Shown: piece after piece, positions 9,766 through 16,721 of the stretch
How positions within the stretch are numbered: the stretch's first letter is position 1
Layout of the letters: each line of letters opens with the position of its first letter
Assembly (NCBI GenBank): GCA_016787925.1
Contig: JAEUSK010000161.1
Coordinates: 1-42,239, forward strand
Origin: a bacterium
GTDB taxonomy: Bacteria; CLD3; SB21
DNA length: 42,239 bases
Direction of reading: 5' to 3'
Notes under the pieces: model-generated
Told to the model about the DNA's origin: nothing
Seen by the model: only the letters and a program-made list of their open reading frames with translations
Databases searched by the model: none
Translations under genes and position numbers: made by a program

Positions 9766-10161
9766 ATGTCCGCTTATTTTCATAATCGTCATTTTACACC
9801 CGAAGAAGCGAAAGAGTTATTACACACGGTCCGGCCGTTGTGTGAACGTTTGTTGAAATTGAAATCAACTCTTGATGAGTTGAATTACAATTTGTATAAA
9901 CACGAATATTTCGGAGGTCTGGGCCCTAATGGGTCAAAGTTTCATCCTCCGGAATTGGAAGAGGTGGTAAAGATCATGCGTTTCTTTGAGAAGGAGGGAG
10001 TTGTGGTGAAGAGTTTGGAGGAGGGCTTGATCGATTTCCCCAGTTTGCGTCCAAACGGCGAAGAGGTATACTTGTGCTGGAAAACCGGTGAAGGAGATAT
10101 TGCGTTTTGGCACACGATAGACGGCGGTTTTAGCGCGAGAAGATCCATGATTGAATGGTAA
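9766..10161 (+). CDS. DUF2203 family protein
   Basis: This 131-aa protein matches DUF2203 along its whole length. It opens with HFTPEEAKELL, has a central helical pair, and ends with the family core: LIDFPSLRPNGEEVYLCW, then GEGDIAFWHTIDGGF. The family is small, cytoplasmic and uncharacterised. Translation is probably coupled to the 77-aa gene, since one base separates the stop from this ATG. No catalytic residues are established for the family. Confidence 0.85.
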   Translation: MSAYFHNRHFTPEEAKELLHTVRPLCERLLKLKSTLDELNYNLYKHEYFGGLGPNGSKFHPPELEEVVKIMRFFEKEGVVVKSLEEGLIDFPSLRPNGEEVYLCWKTGEGDIAFWHTIDGGFSARRSMIEW

Positions 10162-10313
10162 ACTTATGATTTATTTCCCATCCTTTTGTTCTTTCAAAAA
10201 CTCTGCTCTTACTGATTTGTTCAATATTACTGAATGACGGATTGGAAATTCATGCTTATCGTGATATGGCGGTCACATGAAGCGCAATGGAGTTGTTTTT
10301 TAGGAACGAACGT

Positions 10314-10940
10314 ATGGCCGGTCTTGTTCTTGAAGGCATAGTTGGAAGCGGAAAAACATCGGTCATGCATTACGTAAGAAAATATTTTGTTGAACAAAAT
10401 TGTTCGACGCTCATTCTTACCGAAGATGATACAGAAGGCCCAATGGAGCCTTTCCGTTCATCTAGCCCGTTGGAAAGCATCTCTCATTTAAATCGCCTTC
10501 TGAGCATAATCGAGACTATTCATGCGATTCAAAAACCGACACACGCGAAACCGCTGCACGAATTGTTTTTCGTTTTCGAAAGATTTCACCTCAGCCACTG
10601 TGTTGACATTGCGGGATTAGAAAATTTTCATCTTTACAGCGATATAGACCGTCGACTTAATACGTTTTGCGCTAAACTCGTCGTTCTTTCCGTTCCGGAA
10701 AGTGATATTAAGGAAAGAAGCGTTGTTACAACAAAACAGCATCGTCATGAAAAATGGGGCCGGTATCTGAACCAGATCGCGCCTACCGATGAAGGCGTGG
10801 CTCGCCATTATTTGGCGCAGCAGGAAAACTTATTGACATTATGTCAAAAATCCGGAATTCCATCGATGGTCGTGGATACTGCCGATCGGGACTGGCTTGA
10901 TATTTCAAATCATATTATTGATTTTGTGAACAAGAAATAG
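10314..10940 (+). CDS. P-loop NTPase resembling thymidylate/deoxynucleoside kinases
   Basis: The N-terminus MAGLVLEGIVGSGKTSVMHYV carries a Walker A motif (GIVGSGKT) in the position typical of dTMP kinase and deoxynucleoside kinase folds. A second recognisable feature is FERFHLSH near residue 92, in the place of the substrate-binding (D/E)R(F/S) motif of deoxynucleoside kinases. I chose ATG at 10314 because AGGA lies eight bases upstream. The in-frame ATG at 10287 has no ribosome site and would add nine residues. The length (208 aa) fits a small kinase. The substrate is not evident and the lid region lacks a clear Arg-rich signature, so it could also be a degenerate ATPase. The next gene, a predicted alarmone hydrolase, starts 20 bases downstream. 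Confidence 0.75.
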   Translation: MAGLVLEGIVGSGKTSVMHYVRKYFVEQNCSTLILTEDDTEGPMEPFRSSSPLESISHLNRLLSIIETIHAIQKPTHAKPLHELFFVFERFHLSHCVDIAGLENFHLYSDIDRRLNTFCAKLVVLSVPESDIKERSVVTTKQHRHEKWGRYLNQIAPTDEGVARHYLAQQENLLTLCQKSGIPSMVVDTADRDWLDISNHIIDFVNKK

Positions 10941-10960
10941 TTTGCTAACGGAGACGATAC

Positions 10961-11623
10961 GTGGAATCAAAAGTTCGAAAGGGATTGAAAAAGCCGGCAG
11001 GAAGTCAAACGAGAAAGGACGCGGAGTTCTTTGACAAATTCAACAATTTTGATTTTGTTGAAAGCAGGTTTCATGCGTTCATAGCCCGGTACAAATTTCA
11101 GAAATCAGAAAAACTTATGATACGCAAGGCCCTTGATTTTGCAAAACTGGCGCATAACGGGCAGAAACGGGACGAGGGGACTCCCTATATTATGCACCCG
11201 CTGCGCGTAGCCAATATTCTGATGGATGAGGTGGCGGCGATGAAATCCGATATCATCTGTACGGCACTGCTGCACGACGTCATCGAAGACTGCGGCATTA
11301 CGATGAAAGAATTGAAAAATAATTTTAACGAATCAATAGCGCAGATGGTTAAGATTCTTACCAAAGACCCATCGATAGAGAATCACAAACGCGTCTATGT
11401 TGAAATCATTATGAATTCCAGCGATCCGGTCAAACTGGTAAAAGTGTGCGACCGGCTGGATAACCTCCGCTCGCTACGATTCAGTACGAATAAAACGAAA
11501 ATGCGGCGGTACATCAGCGAGACAGAAAAGAAATATGTGCCGATGGCTGAGGTAACCAACAATTATATTTTCCGAGAATTAAAACATGAGCTTAGCGTGA
11601 TAAGAAACCGCATGAGGAGATAA
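10961..11623 (+). CDS. Stand-alone RelA/SpoT-type HD hydrolase (small alarmone hydrolase-like)
   Basis: The 220-aa protein has a GTG start preceded by a GGAG-like site. After a basic, probably disordered N-terminus comes an HD domain: AKLAHNGQKR, then TPYIMHPLRVA (His79), then LLHDVIED (His105, Asp106, Glu109, Asp110) and KVCDRLDNLR (Asp164). These are the metal-binding and catalytic motifs of the (p)ppGpp hydrolase domain of RelA/SpoT and of the MESH1-type small alarmone hydrolases. No synthetase domain follows. Hydrolysis of (p)ppGpp or a related nucleotide is the best inference. Other HD hydrolases share parts of this pattern, so the exact substrate is unproven. The upstream kinase-like gene may be co-transcribed. 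Confidence 0.82.
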   Translation: MESKVRKGLKKPAGSQTRKDAEFFDKFNNFDFVESRFHAFIARYKFQKSEKLMIRKALDFAKLAHNGQKRDEGTPYIMHPLRVANILMDEVAAMKSDIICTALLHDVIEDCGITMKELKNNFNESIAQMVKILTKDPSIENHKRVYVEIIMNSSDPVKLVKVCDRLDNLRSLRFSTNKTKMRRYISETEKKYVPMAEVTNNYIFRELKHELSVIRNRMRR

Positions 11624-11626
11624 AAC

Positions 11627-11839
11627 ATGGTGTCTGTCACGGAGGGCAGACCGGATTCACTTTTTGCAGAAGAACGGCCGGCGGAACCCGCAGAACTATT
11701 TTGCAAGGATTTTGACCTTGGTTGTTTCGACGTCCCGAGCGCGTTGACCTGCAGGAAGGGCACATCCATCATCATATCTGATGTGCGGTATTATACGTTA
11801 CAAATCAATAGTATCTGCCCATTATGTGAACGCCTGTAA
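11627..11839 (+). CDS. Possible small cysteine-rich protein coupled to the molybdoenzyme gene
   Basis: This 70-codon frame has an AGGAG-type site just before ATG. Its TAA stop overlaps the molybdoenzyme ATG as TAATG, a typical coupling arrangement. The product has five Cys (26, 33, 42, 64, 67), the last two as CPLC, but matches no family I know. It has no signal peptide. It might be a metal-binding accessory protein, or a chance frame over the leader of the next gene. Evidence is positional only. Confidence 0.35.
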   Translation: MVSVTEGRPDSLFAEERPAEPAELFCKDFDLGCFDVPSALTCRKGTSIIISDVRYYTLQINSICPLCERL

Positions 11840-12819
11840 TGAAATTTCTAAATCGCCGACATTTTTTGAGAATATCTATTGCCGGTATCGCTCCCTTCAT
11901 CCTGCCTTTCAGAAACTTCAAATTAATTTCATCGGCTGATGTTCAGAAACGAAAGATTATATCATTTGGCAAGATGAAGGTCTCATCGGCAAAGGAATTT
12001 TATGTTCAGAGCATTGATGAAAAACCGCCTAAAATTGATCCTAAAAAATGGCGGCTGAGATTGGACGGGCTATTCAAGAATTCTTTAACGCTGGATTATG
12101 AGCAAATAAGGGCGAGGGAATCTGTGACACAAATGACTTCACTGGCCTGTATAGGAAATGAAGTTGGAGGCCAGCAGATCGGCAATGCCCGATGGACGGG
12201 TTTTCGCCTGCGCGATCTATTGGAAGAAGCCGGGCTGGACAAAAGTGCGAAGAAAATCATATTTTACTGTGAAGACATATATTCGACCGCCGTCGACATT
12301 CAATCTCTTTTGAACGAAAACGTCATGCTGGCCTATGGGATGAATGAAAAACCGTTAACCCGCGAACACGGTTTCCCGCTTCGCCTCATAATCCCGGGAC
12401 GTTACGGTATGAAAAACCCGAAGTGGCTCAAACAATTAGTTGCAACAGAAGAAGACTACAAAGGTTACTGGGAAAATTTTGGCTGGTCGGATAGGGCAGA
12501 ACTGCAAATCATCACACGCATAGACCGTGACGTTGGAAACCATGTCATTCGGGGTGTCGCGCTCAACGGTAAGAACAAAATTGACAAGATTGATATTAGT
12601 CTGGACGGAGGAGAAACTTGGAATGAGGCGGATATTGAGCAGACCGAAAGTTCTTATGTTTGGTCATTATGGCATTTTGATATCGGCGGAAGAAAAGGTA
12701 AGATTGAAGTTGTTTGCCGGGCAACGAATGAACATGGCGAGACACAGGATGAAACAAAACGCCTCCCGTTTCCATCCGGCGCCGCTGCTCCTGATCGCCA
12801 GAATTTTCGTATTTTGTGA
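11839..12819 (+). CDS. Sulfite oxidase-family molybdopterin oxidoreductase, probable Tat substrate
   Basis: The 326-aa protein begins with a twin-arginine type signal (RRHFLRI, then a hydrophobic stretch to about residue 24), so the folded cofactor-loaded enzyme is probably exported. The oxidoreductase molybdopterin-binding domain spans about residues 50-215. It contains Cys104 in SLACIGNEVGG, the expected Mo ligand, and NARWTGFRLRDLLEEAG. The region HGFPLRLIIPGRYGMKNPKWL is diagnostic of the family. The C-terminal 90 residues form the immunoglobulin-like dimerisation domain (ISLDGGETW). Natural substrates in this family include sulfite and related compounds; this one is not determinable. No cytochrome partner is adjacent. 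Thiol peroxidase follows after 77 bases. Confidence 0.92.
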   Translation: MKFLNRRHFLRISIAGIAPFILPFRNFKLISSADVQKRKIISFGKMKVSSAKEFYVQSIDEKPPKIDPKKWRLRLDGLFKNSLTLDYEQIRARESVTQMTSLACIGNEVGGQQIGNARWTGFRLRDLLEEAGLDKSAKKIIFYCEDIYSTAVDIQSLLNENVMLAYGMNEKPLTREHGFPLRLIIPGRYGMKNPKWLKQLVATEEDYKGYWENFGWSDRAELQIITRIDRDVGNHVIRGVALNGKNKIDKIDISLDGGETWNEADIEQTESSYVWSLWHFDIGGRKGKIEVVCRATNEHGETQDETKRLPFPSGAAAPDRQNFRIL

Positions 12820-12896
12820 TTGAGCATTACAATGTTTTTGATTATCTTAACAATATCCAATTAACGAACATTTATTTATTTACATAGGAGAATATT

Positions 12897-13421
12897 ATGA
12901 AGGAAAGAACCGGTAAATTAACCATCAAAGGCAGCCCATTGACTCTATTAGGCGAAGAAATAAAAGTCGGTCAAAAGGCGCCTGACTTCACTGCACGTAC
13001 AGCCTTTAGCCCTGACACAAAAGTCACTTTGGACAGCTCAAAAGGGAAAATTCGTATTTTTAGCGTCTCTCCGTCACTTGATACCAGCGTTTGTGAAACT
13101 CAGGCCATACGATTTAACCAGGAAGCCGCGAAACTAAATGATGTTGAGATCTATCATATTACCGTAGACTTGCCTCCGGCGCAGGCGAGATTCTGCACTA
13201 ATCAACTTGAAGGGTCGGCTAAAGTGAAAATGGTTTCCGATTATGCTGAGAAATCATTTGGCATGAATTACGGGATTATTATCAAAGAATGGCAGGTTCT
13301 CTCTCGCGGTATTTTTGTCATAGGCAAAGATGATGTCGTGAAATATGTGGAATACCTTCCGGAGGTGGCACAATTACCGAACTTCGACAAAGCGTTGGAA
13401 GCGGTAAAGAGTCTGATGTAG
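12897..13421 (+). CDS. tpx: Thiol peroxidase (Tpx-type peroxiredoxin)
   Basis: Tpx reduces hydrogen peroxide and alkyl hydroperoxides using thioredoxin. The 174-aa length is normal for the family. Peroxidatic Cys66 lies in SPSLDTSVCETQ and resolving Cys100 in QARFC, the spacing typical of atypical two-Cys Tpx proteins. The N-terminal beta-hairpin (GKLTIKGSPLTLLGEE) is also characteristic. A GGAG ribosome site precedes ATG. The gene is followed at once by a strong hairpin terminator shared with the convergent minus-strand cassette. It is likely cytoplasmic, since there is no signal peptide. Confidence 0.96.
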   Translation: MKERTGKLTIKGSPLTLLGEEIKVGQKAPDFTARTAFSPDTKVTLDSSKGKIRIFSVSPSLDTSVCETQAIRFNQEAAKLNDVEIYHITVDLPPAQARFCTNQLEGSAKVKMVSDYAEKSFGMNYGIIIKEWQVLSRGIFVIGKDDVVKYVEYLPEVAQLPNFDKALEAVKSLM

Positions 13422-13443
13422 TTCACCAAATAAATGTTGCAGT

Positions 13444-13472
13444 AAAAAAGGACGCCATGGGCGTCCTTTTTT
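13444..13472. terminator. Bidirectional intrinsic terminator between tpx and the ParA cassette
   Basis: A perfect 7-bp stem, GGACGCC (13450-13456) with GGCGTCC (13460-13466), has an ATG loop. It is flanked by six A on the left and six T on the right. Both convergent transcription units, tpx and the 13484-16003 operon, can use it. Confidence 0.92.
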
Positions 13473-13483
13473 GTTATGAACAA

Positions 13484-13819
13484 TTACGAACCAAGGCGGG
13501 CTAAAAAATCGGCGAAGGTATCTTCCTTTCTGATAAAAAACCGATCAGCATGTACTGATTGTTTTTTTGCGCGATGTACATTGGAGGTTATAAAATTTTG
13601 AACTGAAGTATCCCTGCCCCGCACGGCCGGTACGATAAGGACTTCGCCTATCGGCGCAAGAAAGTCGGCGACGGTCAAAAAATCTTTGCTGAAAAAAGTG
13701 GCTGCGGCCGCATTCGTGGAACGGGTGAATCGTTTTCCCGGTCTTCTGGAAAGCGAATTAAACTCCTGAAGCAAGGAGGCCGCCGAGGCCGTTTCGATAA
13801 ATTTAGTCCGGGATTCCAT
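13484..13819 (-). CDS. Orphan 111-aa protein, last gene of the ParA/V4R cassette
   Basis: The frame starts one base after the stop of the V4R-like gene, so translation is probably coupled. The product is 111 aa, basic in its middle third (SLSRRPGKRFTRS, HRAKKQ), with no signal peptide or membrane segment. I recognise no domain. The region EVLIVPAVRGRDTSVQNFI could be a beta-strand and loop of a small alpha/beta fold, but that is only a guess. Its tight position after ParA and the V4R-like proteins suggests a partner or effector of that system. The shared terminator lies 12 bases beyond its stop. Confidence 0.7.
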   Translation of the reverse strand: MESRTKFIETASAASLLQEFNSLSRRPGKRFTRSTNAAAATFFSKDFLTVADFLAPIGEVLIVPAVRGRDTSVQNFITSNVHRAKKQSVHADRFFIRKEDTFADFLARLGS

Positions 13820-13820
13820 A

Positions 13821-14495
13821 CTAATCTTCTTCTATATCTTTTTTAATTTTTTGAAAAGCTTCCAGCGGAGAAAAATTCTGTTTCATATAGTTCTTGACCA
13901 ATCCTATCGTATCTTCGTTGTCCAACAGAAATGAACACCATTCGTATCCTTCGGATTTACATGTGATTTCGACGCAGGACAGGTTCATATTCGATATGCG
14001 GCTGAAGATTCCGGCAAAAAAACCGGCGTACAATTCGCAGGCCGTTTTTGAATCGTCGCCTGTCGCATTGGCCGTAACGTCACTAATCAGGATCGAGTTG
14101 TGTAAATCAACGAACAAAAAATCGTCGCGTCTTTTTAGCTCAAAATTTCCCCATCCCAGTGCGGCCAGATAGTTCGTGAAAAGCTGATGAAACTGGTCCA
14201 TGCTGAGGTCTTTGATTGAACGAACTTCGGGGAATGTCAACAAGGCAAGACGCTCGATTTTTGAATAAACCTCGTCGCCCCATTGAAACCCGATCCGGTA
14301 CATAAGTTTTTTGTCATGCTCAGGAAATCTGGCCTTAATGAAGTTTAGGCAGCCGTTGAAAAAGCTTTTGTCTAATGCAAGGCCTCGCAGGGATTCATGG
14401 ATGATGATTTCCGAACTTAATGGCAGGAACTGAACAAAATTATCCGGTAAAATAAATTCAGCAAATTTTTCTGTTGGAACAGTTGAATTGGGCAT
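13821..14495 (-). CDS. V4R-like domain protein (copy A), downstream of ParA
   Basis: The 224-aa protein resembles the 4-vinyl-reductase-like (V4R) small-molecule-binding fold. Its C-terminal half shows LYAGFFAGIFSRIS, NLSCVEITCKSEGYEWCSFLL, the strand and Cys pattern of V4R domains. The last 30 residues (LVKNYMKQNFSPLEAFQKI) form the usual closing helices. Together with copy B at 15344 it shares GxxWGxExY near residue 70 and the same overall length, so the two are paralogues flanking ParA. V4R domains act as ligand sensors or as dimerising adaptors. It has no membrane segment and no known catalytic residues. It starts 26 bases after the ParA stop. Confidence 0.75.
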   Translation of the reverse strand: MPNSTVPTEKFAEFILPDNFVQFLPLSSEIIIHESLRGLALDKSFFNGCLNFIKARFPEHDKKLMYRIGFQWGDEVYSKIERLALLTFPEVRSIKDLSMDQFHQLFTNYLAALGWGNFELKRRDDFLFVDLHNSILISDVTANATGDDSKTACELYAGFFAGIFSRISNMNLSCVEITCKSEGYEWCSFLLDNEDTIGLVKNYMKQNFSPLEAFQKIKKDIEED

Positions 14496-14521
14496 AATAA
14501 ATTCCGTAGGTAATAACTAGG

Positions 14522-15337
14522 TTAAAAACTTTTTGCAATTAATTCGTTGGGAGATCGTGAAAAAAATTTGAAATTTATTTCTTCAGCCAGATGGTAATAG
14601 GCCTGTAATCCTTCCGACGTGGATTCCAATTCAGCAAGGGCGTCAGGTAATTTTTTATTACCTGTATACAAAAGGTTAAGCGATGTGTCGCGCGGAATGG
14701 AAGTTTCAAAAACAAGGTCTTCGGTAAAATAATTGCGAACTTCGTCGTGAACGATTTGTGAAGCCATACTATGGTCATCGAACATCGTGAGTAATACACC
14801 CGCAATTTCAATACTGTGATTCGTATTTTTCTTGATGTCGATTAATTGCTGCAAAAGCTGCGGAAATGTTCTGAGACTGAGCGGTTCGCTCTGGAGGGGA
14901 ATAATCGCATAATCTGAAGCGATGAGAGCTCCCGTAGAAATGAGGCCAATACCCGGCGGACAGTCGATCAGAATGAGATCGTAATACGGCGCGGCATTCA
15001 GAACGGACTCTCGAAATAATCCGGTAGCGCGTGTGGCGTCTTCAAAAGCCTGAATTTCAGAATTGGAGTTTGGGATTCCGGAGTCCATGACAAAGAGATT
15101 TTCTAGTTCCGTCGGCAGCGCGCCGTCGAGAATTTCAGCTTCCCCGCAAAAAACCTGGTACAGGCCGAACGGAGAATTCGGATGTTTATTGAGGCTGTAG
15201 ACAATGCCGCCCTGCGGGTCTGCGTCGATAATCAGAACTTTCCGGTTACTTCTCGCAAAAGCAACGCCGAGATTGAGCGCGGTAGTCGTTTTACCAACAC
15301 CCCCTTTCTGACTTGCTATGCTAAAAACCTGACCCAT
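14522..15337 (-). CDS. Orphan ParA/Soj-type ATPase
   Basis: This 271-aa ATPase has the deviant Walker A motif KGGVGKTT (residues 11-18, with signature Lys11), the A' motif IIDADPQGG (Asp38, Asp40) and Walker B LILIDCPPG (Asp125). ParA proteins form ATP-dependent dimers that bind the nucleoid and position plasmids, chromosomes or protein complexes. No ParB and no parS-like repeats are adjacent, and it lies between two V4R-like genes. A role in positioning a protein complex, or in a regulatory switch driven by the V4R partners, is therefore more likely than chromosome segregation. The gap to the upstream gene is six bases, so co-transcription is near certain. Confidence 0.9.
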   Translation of the reverse strand: MGQVFSIASQKGGVGKTTTALNLGVAFARSNRKVLIIDADPQGGIVYSLNKHPNSPFGLYQVFCGEAEILDGALPTELENLFVMDSGIPNSNSEIQAFEDATRATGLFRESVLNAAPYYDLILIDCPPGIGLISTGALIASDYAIIPLQSEPLSLRTFPQLLQQLIDIKKNTNHSIEIAGVLLTMFDDHSMASQIVHDEVRNYFTEDLVFETSIPRDTSLNLLYTGNKKLPDALAELESTSEGLQAYYHLAEEINFKFFSRSPNELIAKSF

Positions 15338-15343
15338 GTAATC

Positions 15344-16003
15344 TTATTCCAAATGTAGGTTACCGTAAGCGGCCAGAATATCCTTTTCCGTCTTACCGCT
15401 TTGAAGATGTTGTTCTATTTCCTGAATGACATCTTCTGTACTTAATGCAAAGCGATTTCGTTCGGGCGAGTGAGTATCCCCAAAACCGGTACAAGAAAGT
15501 TTCTTCCCTGAAATGGAACTGAATAAAGCGCTTAAGAAACCGGCAAGAATACGATTCATTTGCTCGCCATCGGACTTCTCAAGAGCCCATTCAACTGAGT
15601 GCTTGAGTTCAATAACGTAAAACTTGTTTCCTTCGGTGATACGGAATTGGCCTATACCGGAGTAACTTAGGTAGTTATTCAGATATTCAATAAATTCGTC
15701 CTTAAGGAAATCCTGAGGCTTGCTGATAGACTCGCTCTTTATTTGCTGGATGCGTTCGTTTAAGTTTTCATAGAATTCAAAGCCCCAACTTTTACCGAAT
15801 TCATAAAAAAACAAATTAGGGTCTACTGCTTTGTCTTTGTTTTGTGACCATAGCAGGCTTTGTAATCTTGAAATAAACGGCATGTCGACAATTCCAACGC
15901 GACGGGGCAGCTGGGTAAACGGATCGGTAAGGGACAGACTTCCCTTGGCGTAATCGACTTTGACATTACTTAGAACGGCAGATTCGATTGGGTTTTTGCT
16001 CAT
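15344..16003 (-). CDS. V4R-like domain protein (copy B), first gene of the ParA cassette
   Basis: The 219-aa protein is homologous to copy A. It has FGKSWGFEFYENLNERI near residue 70, YLNNYLSYSGIGQFRI in the middle and AGFLSALFSSISGKKLSC near residue 155, each aligning with the equivalent part of copy A. The C-terminus IEQHLQSGKTEKDILAAY is the usual closing helical hairpin. Like copy A it is soluble, has no catalytic motif, and is best seen as a ligand-sensing or adaptor module. It leads the four-gene operon, whose promoter should lie in the AT-rich 193-base divergent gap at 16004-16196, where I see no convincing minus-strand boxes. Confidence 0.72.
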   Translation of the reverse strand: MSKNPIESAVLSNVKVDYAKGSLSLTDPFTQLPRRVGIVDMPFISRLQSLLWSQNKDKAVDPNLFFYEFGKSWGFEFYENLNERIQQIKSESISKPQDFLKDEFIEYLNNYLSYSGIGQFRITEGNKFYVIELKHSVEWALEKSDGEQMNRILAGFLSALFSSISGKKLSCTGFGDTHSPERNRFALSTEDVIQEIEQHLQSGKTEKDILAAYGNLHLE

Positions 16004-16196
16004 GATACTTAGACCGGTGTGTGATTAATAAAATGCAAAGCAAACTACAATTTTTTTGTTTATAAATCAATGCAAAAATACGTGATAGGCGCGAAAGAAT
16101 ACTAATGGATTGTAATTTTTAATTGGAATATTTGGTTAAATTTTTTAGCTTTGGGTTAATTTTTTAATTACACAGACCAGGGGAAAATATCGACAA

Positions 16197-16721
16197 ATGT
16201 CTAAGTTCATAATACATATAGCCAAGGAATATCTAAAATTTAGTTCGGCGCATTTCACGATTTTTGACGATAATGACGTTGAACGCCTGCACGGCCATAA
16301 TTATTACGTTTCAGTAGACGTCGAGTGCCGCGATAGTGACAACGGGATTACATTTGATTTCAAACACCTGAAACGCATGATGCAGGTTTTATGCGATCAG
16401 CTTGACGAAAAAATCCTGCTTCCGACGGAGTCGAAATATTTAAAGCTATCGAAAAACCGCGACCAATTTGAGGTGGTGTTTTCGGGCTCCGGATTTTCAA
16501 AAAATTACAGTTTTCCATGTGAAGACGTGGAGATTCTGCCGATAGCTAACGTCACTTCGGAATTGCTGGCAAAATACATATGCGATGCTTTCTGCAGGAA
16601 ATTGGAAACTTCATGGAACGAAAACCATCCGGATAAAGAGATTTTGAGTTTTGTGATCGCCGTGGCAGTGAAGGTCGAAGAAACTAAAGGACAGTCGGCA
16701 AGTTATGTCTGGGAATATTAG
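16197..16721 (+). CDS. 6-pyruvoyl-tetrahydropterin synthase family protein with ExxHGH motif (PTPS-III-like)
   Basis: The 174-aa protein has the zinc-binding and fold signatures of the PTPS/QueD family: FSSAHF (first zinc His), RLHGHNY (second and third) and ITFDFKHLK, then LDEKILLP. The catalytic Cys of QueD and biopterin-type enzymes, expected upstream of HGH, is absent. The sequence reads DVERLHGH, giving the ExxHGH pattern. In the published PTPS subfamilies this glutamate pattern marks PTPS-III, which converts dihydroneopterin triphosphate to 6-hydroxymethyl-dihydropterin and can replace FolB in folate synthesis. The protein is longer than typical QueD (about 120 aa) because of an insertion near residues 75-110. 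The alternative is a divergent QueD. An AGGGGA site lies rather far (13 bases) upstream of ATG. Confidence 0.85.
   Translation: MSKFIIHIAKEYLKFSSAHFTIFDDNDVERLHGHNYYVSVDVECRDSDNGITFDFKHLKRMMQVLCDQLDEKILLPTESKYLKLSKNRDQFEVVFSGSGFSKNYSFPCEDVEILPIANVTSELLAKYICDAFCRKLETSWNENHPDKEILSFVIAVAVKVEETKGQSASYVWEY

Noticed and set aside
14522-15337. ParA as part of a chromosome or plasmid partition locus
   Set aside because: No ParB, no parS-like repeats, no replication origin or replication gene nearby. The neighbours are V4R-like proteins.
16122-16153. Bacteroidota-type promoter (ATTG, 20 bases, TAGCTTTG) before the PTPS gene
   Set aside because: It fits the TTTG/TAnnTTTG model apart from one mismatch, but the clear promoters in this window are TTGACA/TATAAT-like and this region is very AT-rich, so the match may be chance.
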